This document shows positions 50,267 through 62,200 of a stretch of 64,000 nt of DNA, in pieces. The first letter of the stretch is position 1. Each line of letters starts with the position of its first letter. The notes beneath the pieces were generated by a model that ran no database searches, was not told where the DNA came from, and worked only from the letters and a program-made list of their open reading frames with translations. Location of the stretch: assembly GCF_040954835.1 (NCBI RefSeq), contig NC_090706.1, forward strand, positions 30,389,148-30,453,147, written 5' to 3'. Made by a program: the position numbers and the translations under genes. This DNA comes from Lepisosteus oculatus. Taxonomy: Eukaryota; Chordata; Actinopteri; Semionotiformes; Lepisosteidae.

Positions 50267-53200
50267 GTACGTAACGTCATTTCACTCTTACTTTCAATGA
50301 TAAAAGTAGAATTACTGTAATACAAGTGTATTTTATACAAGAACCTAATGCTTCCAAGAGAGGCACCTGAAACGAGCACGATATGTCTTCAGCACTGTTT
50401 AGCGCGATGTAGTTCCACAACCGCGGTTATCTTGGAAAAAATAAATAAAACAGCAATTAGAGTTACGCCAAACTTCATAGTCTTCTGCTTTAATTTATCC
50501 TGAAACCATCGCCTGTGGCATCCAGTAATGCAGTTAGATCATTGATATAGCGGCGTGAGTTAAAACGGGTTTCTTTTGGTTCTGTGTTATTGCAGCGTAT
50601 AATGCACAAACATTTCAAAATGTCAAAAGGATTTTATTTTTTAGTAAAGCATAAAATTAATAATTTGCCATTTCAGGCACTGTGAGTTTCAAGGATTAAT
50701 ATCTTATGGATGTCAACATGTAGTAAACAGCTATGATGGTCTACGTAAATGTATTACTACATACAGTTCAATTTTTAAAATTACGTTTGATATATGCGTT
50801 ACATCCACCCCCAAAAATTAAATAAAAAGATGCACATCTACTAATATCCATGAAAGGCTAGTTTTAGAACTAAAATAATTGGATAAGCATATGTAAGACT
50901 ATGTTAAAACAGTATCACATTAAATAACTTAAAACAAAGTTTTTACAGTATACAGTACAGTATATTCCCAAACAATTCCATCGTGGTAAATATCTAATAC
51001 AGACACAACATTCATAATTTACAATTATTCCTCCGCCTGTGAGTTTGATGTCATTTTTATGTAGTATTTTGTGTTTAAATTTATTGAATCAACATGTCTG
51101 TTTTCTGTTCGTTTGAGGCAATTCTTATGGGGAGTTAGTTGTATTGTACTTGCCTTGGACCTCAGTTGCTCCTTTTTATGTGTATTTTAAGAGCAATATT
51201 ACAAGATTTGTAAGCCTGAAATACATTTTTGGTTTTACACAATGTTGGGAGTTTTAGCATATATTTAATTCAGTTGTTTTGTTAAATATGGGAATTGTTG
51301 TTGGCCAACATGGAAACCTTCAGATAAAAACATAGCCCTCCCTGCCTTTAATCTTCAAAGTTACAGCTGAACAGGCTACATGTTGAAGTTCTTGTTTATT
51401 TGTCTTTGTACTTTGATTAGTGTTTTGTGTAGTAGCAATATCATGATCCACACCCCAGGTGGAATCAAATTAGTCTGTCTTATTTGTCGACTCATGTTTA
51501 ACTGATTTTTACAAAACAAGCTATAGCTTTGCTTTTATCCATTTAAAAGTAATAAACAAGTGAACTCTAACATCATTGCTAGAGAATGGTTGTTTCAGAC
51601 ATCGATAAATTGTATTAATCTTCTTGCCTTATTTTGCAGGTCTAATTCATACGAGGTTGTTAAATTTATATTTCAAAGTTGAATGTCCTTTTCCCAATAT
51701 ATATATATATTTGTGTAAATTCCACAGTTCAACTTTTAAAATAGATTTGAGAGTGCATTTTTTGTATGTATTGTAATATGGATATAATGTTATAGTCATA
51801 CTAATATAATCATATAATAAAGAGTAAGCAATTGCACGTGAACAGCAGATATTTTTCTGTATTTTTTTCTATTAACCAGTGTCACAATTAGCAATACAAT
51901 ATGTGTAGATACTTTATAAAGCCTGTAGAATAAGGTGTTTCTGATTAGTCTGTTAACAGTTACTTATCTTTGGCAAACAAAGTATTGAAGTGATGGAGAA
52001 GTCTTCTGCCCATGGTGAAAAATCTCTTTTTTTTTTTTGTTTGAGGTAGTCTTTTTAAAGTAAAGAAAAAAAATTGTGAGCTAAAATGTTATTAGAATGT
52101 AATAGAATTTGTAAAACAGCTTTTGAATAGTATTTAATCTATATTCATTACCTGCTGTATATACATTAGTTCAGTTCAGTTTATTGTCATATGCACTGAA
52201 ATGTGTATTTGCATGTGTGCTCCAATACAAAGAATACACAGATATTAACAGCGCACAGAACAGCAGCACCACCAACAACAAGTTAAATAACATACATATT
52301 AGAATAAGTTACATGTAGTTGATTAAAAGTTTTTCTTTAAAAATAACTTTGTCTTTCCCCTTAAAGATCATGTCTCCTGGTACAGAAGATGCCAAGTAAA
52401 TTTGTCAGATGATTTAGAAGCATGATAAATCTGTGTAGACATCACAAATGTAGAAGGTCCACCCGGTCTTTTATGTTATAATAACTTGAAAATAATCCAT
52501 CCATCAGTTGTTAAAGATTTTTTATTTGAAATTCCATATCTGTTCATATTTCTATGAAAACTGTTCAGGGAACGCCACATAATGAGCAACAATTATGTTC
52601 AGGCACAAGTATTTAACTGAATTTAACAAAGACTGCTCTTAAAAAACATTTCAACCATATTTAAAGTTTTTTTTGTCCGCAACAGTTTTTCACAGAAGCA
52701 CCTTTGAACTGGGAACTTCAGAGATTCACAGAAAATCCATAACATTTTACAAACAGTAACCTCGTAGAAATTAGAAGGAGATATATACATATATACATAC
52801 TACTACTATACATATATACATATTATTGGGATCTTCGATTAAACAGGAGCTTCGGAGCTGGAGGAACACTCCATGCACTTTCATGAAGCAGTGATGTTTT
52901 GTTGTCTATGTGCTGTATAAGGATTATTGTATAATCCGTACAGTGCAACAGGCTATGCTATCATTTCATAAATAGAATTTTATATTCAAAATGTATAATT
53001 AATTGCCTAAACCTTTCAAAGGCAAAGGGTGATGACATCATATGTCATGGATGGCCCTCTCTTTATCATCAATGCTGTTTCCCAGGCATGGGTTAATTAA
53101 TGTCAATTCTAAGATCTTGTAAGACTTTCTTGTCCTCTTGTCGCCTGTATTCACTTTTAACTATTTTTAAAAACAGTACAAAAATACTCAAAGGAAAGTC

Positions 53201-56200
53201 ATCATTCCTGGAAAGGGAGAATGAGGGATATCGGGACCAGATGGTTATCCCCTCAGGGATATTGGGAATCTGTGTCTCCTGATTAATGCTGGAACATTAT
53301 ACATTATTTTAATGTACTTATTCTGTGTATTTGAAGCCCAAATATCTTTTTAGCGACACTGTTGCTAAGTGGGTTCCATTTTCAATGCACTACACATGTG
53401 CATTGGGGTCCAACATAGCCTACAAACTGCAAAAACCTTCTTCACTAAGTCTTTTCAAAGGATGAAAAAGATATTTGATAGGACCGATGCAGGAGGGAAT
53501 GTGTGTTTATCTAAACTTACTTTTTCATGTCTGTATGAAATTCTGTTTATCTGTTCATCTGTACTGCTTAGAATCAGAATCTACATTCTACATGAGGAAA
53601 AAAATATCACACAGATAATGGTTTAAATTGCACAAGTGGTTAGACATGCTTTTGGGTATTGCAGAGTGCGAAGTAGAAGGTGAAGAGTTGTGTTTCTTAT
53701 GTTTCTCAGAAAAAGCCGACACTGAAAGGCTCCATTGAGCTCTCAAGAATCAAGTGTGTCGAGATTGTTCGAAGTGGCTGCTCAATACCATGCAGTTTTA
53801 AATATCCTTTTCAGGTGAGTGTAACTCTTCCCATTGGATACTGTATGTTATGTATGGGTTTTGATGCTCAGGTAAACAATACCATAGCATGTGCAATTAG
53901 TGCCTACTTGTGCAAGAAATGTTCTTACATATTTTTCAATACGTAATCTTTAATACCTTCTTAAGGTTCAAGAAATGCTTAAGTTGGGATATTTCTCTTA
54001 CGAAAAAGCAATATCTAGCAATAATTTAGTTTAATTGCATGCCCCTGACAATTATGAGATCAAATAATTATGTCCAATGAAAGCATTCAAGAATTGTCTT
54101 AGATACCACTGACTTAGATGTTTGATCATTGCACAGTCACATGGGCACAGAGCATGACCTTTCCTACTGCACTGAGCTGGGCACCATCAGCTGTTACCTT
54201 TATCTCCTCTCTGTGCAAATAACTGCAATATCAGTCAGATAGGGTTGAAAGGAGCTCTTGGATTTCTTCATTAAGGGAAATAGCAGGTGCATTAAAGCTT
54301 ATCTCTCTTACAAGTTTTCAGGATTTCAAGAGATAATAAAGTAATACAGTTGTGTTATCTCTAGGTTGTTCATGACAACTACTGCTTGTATGTTTTTGCA
54401 CCCGATAAAGAAAGCCGTCATAGATGGGTATCTGCATTGAAAGAGGGTAAGTGAAGTGTTTTTTTCCAAATATTTAAATGAATGGGCATAATACGTTAAC
54501 AAATTCACGTATTAATAATTATATTAATATCCTTTGTGTTTCTTAGTTTCTCTTGATCATGCTGATGATGATTGAGGATTATTGGAAGGCAGTGACATTA
54601 ATATTTTCACTCCATATTAAGTTGTTGTATTTAAAATCTATTATATATATTTTTTTTCTTTTCAAGAAACAAAAAATAATGTTTTAGCTCACAAATACCA
54701 TCCCAACTTTTGGGTGGATGGAAAGTGGATCTGCTGCTCTCAGGCTGACAAGCTGGCTACAGGCTGTGATGAATACGACCCCACCACACCGAGTAAGTAT
54801 TAACAGGTTTCCTCTCTGGGGTTCTGGAGAAAATGCTCTGTATTGTGTTCAGTTAATAACTTTTAGAACAGTTTTTGAATTGGAATGGAATGTTTGCATT
54901 CTGTAACGGCATTGGGAAGCTTCTTCTGTTATTCGTTGATTTGGCATTTATAGATTTTATTATAGAGTATTTGCCACTTTAAGAGAGTACTAGAATAGTG
55001 TCTACTACTCTCATTAAGAGAGTACATTCTACATTCTACATTCTACATTCTACATTTTACTTAATAAAAGCCTTCCTTCTTAAGAAGAAAAACGCACAGA
55101 GGCAAGTGAAGATGGGAAAGAAATCTTCAACATCACTGTCAAATTCTATATATCACTTAATGTTATCAAGCTCCTGAACACTTTGCCTGACCTCACCCAG
55201 TATGGGGAGCCAGAGTCTATCCCAGCAAGCAACGGGTGCAAGGTGAGGTCCACCCTGTTTTCCCAGAAGCCAATTTACCCACCAGTATGTTTTGCTCCAC
55301 CCAGAATAAACCCACGCAAACATGGGCAGAGCATACAAGCTCCACACAGATACTGTAACACTCCAGGTCTGGAATTGAATCTAGACCCCAGCAATGCAAG
55401 ACAGCAGTGCTGAGCATCCGTGCCTTCCAGTGAAATATAGGTAGCCCCGCTTTTCTATGGGAACACCTACAGACTACACACTTGATGAGTTCAGTGAAAA
55501 CTGAAAACACGATTAGCCATAACTTCAACTGGCAGTGGTCCAAGTAAACAATATGCATTGCACACAGATCTATCGGTAGTTGATTTTAAGTAGGACATCC
55601 ACCCATATGGATGATGTGAGTTCCCAAAACATTCCCATTTTTTTAACAAAAGAAGGTATTTTTGCCATTTTTTCACCATATACTTAATGCATCCTCACAT
55701 TCATATAGTATTTTCCACACCCAAAGGATCCTGAAGTATTTCACATATAGAAGGGAACCTACTTCATTTGATAAATTGATCTTTCACCCACAGCTGACCA
55801 GGTGACCAGGTGGGAGACATTATTTCACCAGTTGAAAGAAAGGGGTGATTCTAGCAGCTTCGTCCAGTTCAAGGTTGCAGGGGATCAAGAGCCTATCCTG
55901 GCAAGGCCTAGACGCAGGACAGGACACCAGTCCATTTCAGGGCACACAGAGACACAGACCCAGACAGAGACTCACACCAGGGCCTGTTTTCCCAGAAACC
56001 AATTACTCTACCAGCCTGTTTTTGGACTGGGGTGGCGGGGGGGGAGACTGGAGCACCTAGAGGAAACCTACACGAACATGGGGGGAGAACATATAAACTC
56101 CACACAGACAGCACCCCAGGAACTGAACCATGGGCCCTAGCTTTGCAAGGTAGCAATGCTGATCAATGTGATGCCCTTTCTCAAAACGTAATGAAACCAA

Positions 56201-59200
56201 AATAAAACGAAAGCAGATTCTTAATCAGTTGAGATAACCTTCACTAGCATATACAGAGTTTGAGATCCAGCTCTCAGAAATGACTTTCAGTAATATTTTG
56301 TTTTATTTTGCAGCTCCCAAGCCACTACCTCCAACACCAGAGCTACAAGTGAGTTTTTTTTTTTTTTTTTCCCCCAAAGAGGACATATAAGTACATATAC
56401 TCTCCCCCCCTTGAATTTTAAGAAATGGTTGAAATACATTAGTAGTAACAGAAATGCAGTAAATGACTGCATCTGCAGAGAAAGTGAATGCACCGTGTTT
56501 TTAGAAGATATGTAATGTTAGCTGCTTTTTGCTGAAAACCAGGCGGTTCATTTTTATCAATATGAAGAACAACATACAGAGAGTGTGATTTTTTGAAGCC
56601 ATAAATAAAAGGTATTTAAATTCCGATTATATTGCAGTCTAGCAGGCTAACATTTGAAATCTTTATTGTGGTACAGTATACTGTCTTTTATAATAATAAT
56701 AAACTTTATTTTATATAGCGCCTTGCAACTCTTACTCTCATGCCTTTAGCTAGAAGCTGTAATATGACAACATTGCACTTTGCCTCTGGACTTTCGTGTC
56801 TTTCAACATCTTCTTAAAAATTTCTGAGACACATTTTCAAACATACATTTTCAAAGTTAGTTGAAGTTGGTCTGAATGATTTTTTCAGTGAAGACTTTTG
56901 AGTCTAACTGTGAACTGTGTGTGGTGAGAGTCACCGTGAGAGAGATTACTGCTGTAATCGTATGACCACAGTATAAGTGGCACTAAGGTGTTAGTGAGAA
57001 CTATAAAAACTATATAAAACCAAAGAACTCTTGACCACTGCTTCTGTTAGAGACCTGTTTTATTTTCAGGATGCGTGCATTATATATATTTACTTTAAGA
57101 AGCCAGACAATGACTAGACAAGACTTATGGGTAGATTATCCTCTTATCCTTATTATCCTCTTGGTAGAGAATTTTTCTGTTTTTGTATATATTTATTTTT
57201 ATAGACACGATTTAAAATAATGCAGTCTGCAGTCTTTGTAGCCGAAACCTTCCTTCACTGTGAGTGACGTGATTCCAATATATAAGATCAGATCACTTTA
57301 TTGGCCATATACAATTTCTTGCATTAGGAATTTGTCTTTTCGCATACCCCAGCTTGCTCTCCATGAGACACACAGACAGGGGGAGAGAAGCTTTATTGGC
57401 AGAGCGCAGGGTCAGCCATTTATTTGAAATGGCAACCTTCCAGCCACAGGTGCAGATCCTTAGCCACAGTGCCACTGCTCCGCCCTTATATGGAAGAGAT
57501 TCCCTTATATAATTTCCTCTCTCTTTTTCCCCAGAGGTGCTTCTCTGATCCTGGGGAGCTTGTCGTGGTCGCCGTCCACGACTTCTCACCAGCAAGAGAG
57601 CAAGATCTTCCCCTGTACAGGAATGAGGAATATATTGTCATAGACCAGTCAGACCCATACTGGTGGATTGTTCAAGACACAAAAGGGTAAATGACACATC
57701 ACACCCTTGAAAGTAGGTCATTGCTGAAAGCTGATTTATTCAGTGACTTAGGTGTTTGCCATGCTAGCCAGCCACTGGTATTGTATGATCAATGTTAAAT
57801 TCTCTCAAAATATTTCATTTTGTGTTTTGAGGGCTCTGATAACTATAATATTGAAAGCCTAAAACTTCATATCTCAAAAGGATTTTGTATCATTCTTGGC
57901 CCCTGAGTTTAGCTGATCATGAATATTTCAAACGCCTGTTGAACTTTGTCACTTTAATGGTAAGGTAATTTTTTTTTTCACTTCCCCAGTGACCAAGGTT
58001 ATATTCCAAGCAGCTACGTCATTGTGAAGTCACCGGAAGGCATAGAACATCATGAGTAAGTTCAGCATTCTATTCATTCTACAATTTTAATTAATTTTAA
58101 AGTACTTTGTTAGAATTTTTTCCCTTGACAAAATTTCCCATCTCATAAAAAGTATTATTGCATGCAAATATGGTTATCACAAAAAACTCAAAATATACCA
58201 GGTTGTGAGTTTTGTATGTGTCACTCCTTTTCATTGATTTATATACAGTGAATACAATATATGCGTGTTTGTGAATGGAGTTTCATGTTTGTGCCCGTTT
58301 GGTTTTAGAATAACCCTAAACCAAGGCTTGGTTTTCTGTTATAGATGGTACAACAAGGATATAACCAGAACAAGAGCTGAGCAACTGCTCTTCAAAGAGG
58401 TACAGCCATTCGAATAGAAAAAAATGTTTCTCTGAGATTTGCTTTAATTCTTAGATGTATGAACGGGACCATTTCTGCCTGCTGCACAATAAACTCCAAC
58501 TCTTACATGCGCTGCAATCTTGCTTCTTGACATTACGATACCACAGATCCAACAGGTCTTGTAAGCTTTCAAGCAGATGCACATTAAACCAGGACAGCAC
58601 TTCATTCTGCAGAGGTGAAAGCCACATTTGCAGGATGTGCAGTTGCAAGAAACTTAGTTTTCTACATTCAGGCTTTCAAGCCACACTTCTGGTTGGGGAT
58701 TTCCTGTCTGCAGCCTGTAGTGTTTTTTCTTCAGAACCTGCACGGCAAAGGTCTATAACATTGTGAACGTTTCATAAATGAGATACAGTACATCTCCCTT
58801 GTTCCCCAAATCCAAAAATACAAATTGCTCTTCCACTCTGAAGATAGATTTAGTTTGCTGTTGCAGTGGTACTCCAAGTAACACACAGTGGCCAAATACA
58901 AAGAGCATTGGGTTTATTTGACTAATAAGGTGAAACTGCAGTGCCTTTTGATTTAAAGCCGTTTTACATGTTATTAGAATCAAATAAAACTCAAAACATG
59001 AGTACGTTTGTAGCATGTACTTTCCTTTTCCCACCCGAATCAGTTTAATTTCCACCAACACAGTGCCGATGAATAAAAGTGTTGTTTTCTGTCTATACAT
59101 CGGTTTTCGCTAAGGTATTATTCTGCTTAGTCCGTGTTGTGACTTATGTATATTGAGAGGCCTTGAACATAAACAGGAGTTTAGCATTAGAATTGACTAA

Positions 59201-62200
59201 AAAACAAAAAAACAAAACACAGATTCATTTATTTCTTAGGCAGAAACAATACACATATGAACATATTGTCAGGACATGCTGCATGTACATTGTCACATAA
59301 ATGTGATATTGTCAGCTGGTGCGTATCTCCAGGTGACCCTGGACAATGAGTTTCCGCCCTCAGCTTTACAATGACCACTTCCCTTCTGCTTTGTGGCATT
59401 TTTCAGCGCTCATTACCCCCAGCTTTTTCATACCCACACTCATTAGGAGTGGTAACATGAATATGTTACATGCCACACTCCCATCCGCATTTGCGCATCT
59501 GCAGACCACAATTCCTTACATGCAGGGTAACAAATCTGGAAGTAAATGAGATGAGATCTTCATGTTTGGTTAATTGATTGTTTGGAAATGAAGTGAGTGA
59601 AATGATTTCTGGCAATAATTTGTGGCTAATTGCATTTGTATTTTTAATGCCTCTCAAAATATGTCAAATATTATAACAGGTTGTATTGTATGCACTGTGT
59701 TATTTAAATTAAATGCTGTATTTTGAGGCACAAATATTGAAATATTTACAGGACAAGGAAGGAGCTTTCATGGTGAGAGACTCACGGCACGCTGGAGTGT
59801 ACACTGTGTCTGTGTTAACAAAAGCTCTTGGGTAATTATTACTGAGACTCGAGACATACTGTACAGTATCTGTTCAGTCAGGTTTTCAATCATTGTCTAC
59901 CTTTTCTGCCCTTTGCACTTTTGCATCTCTATTTTTATGTCTTTATTTCTCCTTCATGTTATTTTGACTTTTTTCTCTTTTTCGTGTGGTTTTGTTTTTA
60001 CCCTGTGAAGTGCTCCAGACACTGTTGGTGTACATAGGCACTGAAATAAATCCTTCCAGTTGTTGTTTTATCATTTTGTAGTTAGCATGGGTTTTTAATG
60101 CTCCACCTTCCGTGGTTTCGAAATGTCCAGTTCTTTATTTGGTGTATTTTAAATGAATCCTTTTTCAATTTACACTCTGCTCCATTGTGAATTATTTAAA
60201 TTTCAGATCTAATGGCGAAAATAATCCAAGGGTAAAACATTACCAGATCAGAGAGACCACAACAGGAGAAACAAAATATTACCTGGCAGAAAAATACCTC
60301 TTCAGCTCCATTCCAGAACTCATATATTACCACCAGCACAACGCTGCAGGTATGTAACACTATATTTATCTCTTGAATACATGATCTAACAACAAGAGCT
60401 CCTAAACATCCTCATTGCTTTCCTGGAAATGTTTTGAGAAAATGTATTTCTTTGTGCCTTTGATCTTAAAAGCATACTTTGTAGCTTCGTCTTTTTCCTG
60501 TTGTTAAACTTATTTCACACCTTGTACTTACAGTGTGTACTTTGTAACTCACTTTGCTGCTGCTGGTGGTCCAGCTTCCTAAAACAACCCCTGAAAAAAA
60601 TAAGATTTTAAGTAAAAAGAAAACTGCACCTGTTGAAAATGATCGTGGTAGTATTTATTTTATTGCAAGGCATGTCACAAAAATAAAATGAGATATTATA
60701 CTTGACAAAACATTTACTTCCAGTTGATTTTACCTAGTATATATTCATCATATTCTAAAGGCTAATACACAAATAGATCATAAAATTAATATTAATTCCC
60801 TTGTTACCAGCGTAGCAAGTGTGTCAGGTGTGTTCTCCCTCTTAAGAGTGACCAATGTAGCAGACAGGGAGAATTGATCTACAGTATTTAATATTTTATC
60901 ATCTGTATAAACAGCTTTCATTGAAAATGAAGGAGAAAGGAGTTTGAATCTCTGGTGCTCAAGGGCATCATGGGTTGTGTGCAATCATTTTTATTCCTAT
61001 AACTAAATTGACTTCAGCTCAACAGATTTCTTGATGTGACGTATGTCCTCCTATACTAGGAGATGCAACAAAATAAAATGCATAAAAAAGACTTAGTACT
61101 GTAGCTCAAAATAGCTCAACACTCATCAAAAACTTAGCAGAAAGAACGTTTTGGCATCTAAACATCATTATAAATGTCAAGGTATGTTGAAATACCATCC
61201 TTCAACACACAACCTTTCAACAGATGATTTGAATTTGAGTTTGTCTTACAATTTGAGTTTTGGAATATTTAGAAATTGCAACATCAGTCACAATTCAGAA
61301 ACAGGAATTCCAAATGCAACAAACAACTATCCTACACTATATGCAGTACTTTATACAATTAGATAATATGGTATTTATGCAGTGCTCTTTCTATTGCCTA
61401 GTGCAACAATACTTGTTTTTCTCTTTGTGTCTTCGTTAAATGGCATGAGCGTGACAATCACACATTTGTGTGGCAAAGGTCTTAAGAAAATGAACTTATT
61501 AGCTTATAACAAGTTTGCGTTGTCACTGAAGTCTGCGTACACTAAAGAGTTCATGATTCTTTTATCTGTAATCTCAACAGGTCTCATTACAAGACTGAGG
61601 CATCCTGTTTCTACAAGGAGAGAAAGAGCTCCGAGACCAGCAGGTTTTCCAGCTGGTAAATATTGCTTCATGCGGTAGATTACTGGACTTTGTGGGGTGG
61701 TGTTCAAAGAAGGGGTGATAAAATGTTTAAGTAAAATAAAGCTGTGCATAACATTTATGTTTTCAGACATACTGGCGATGAGAAAATAAGCTTCTTTGGA
61801 AGGGTGAATTACACTAAGGGAAAATTACTAGCCAATATACTAGTACAGTATGTGCATGCAAAGAAATCCAGAGCTAACAAAAGGAAGGAAGCTTAACCTG
61901 AATTATTAGCTACAGAACTTTGTGATCCATTTCGTCTCAAAAGCCTAACGAATGAGCAGCAAACAACTGTAATCCAGAGAGAAAGTCCCTCTGCTCGGGG
62001 AGACAACTGAGGGGGTTATTATTTCTACAGATGGAGCCTATGGGTTGAAAATCTACCCTCTGAGCTCTCTCAGCTCAGTTGCGTTCTTTTTAGAAAAGAA
62101 AGACACATAGGAATCCAGACCTGAGTCCTTTCTGCTTAATTGTTATCGCAACAAAGAGTAAGAGTAAGCTGGAATGAGTGTTTCAGCTTGCTTAGGTGCT

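Noticed and set aside
52782-52830. TA/CATA-rich tract as a possible regulatory array
   Set aside because: It looks like an ordinary AT microsatellite in ITK intron 1.
54718-54906. 62-codon frame overlapping ITK exon 4
   Set aside because: It reads the exon in the wrong frame and continues into the intron.
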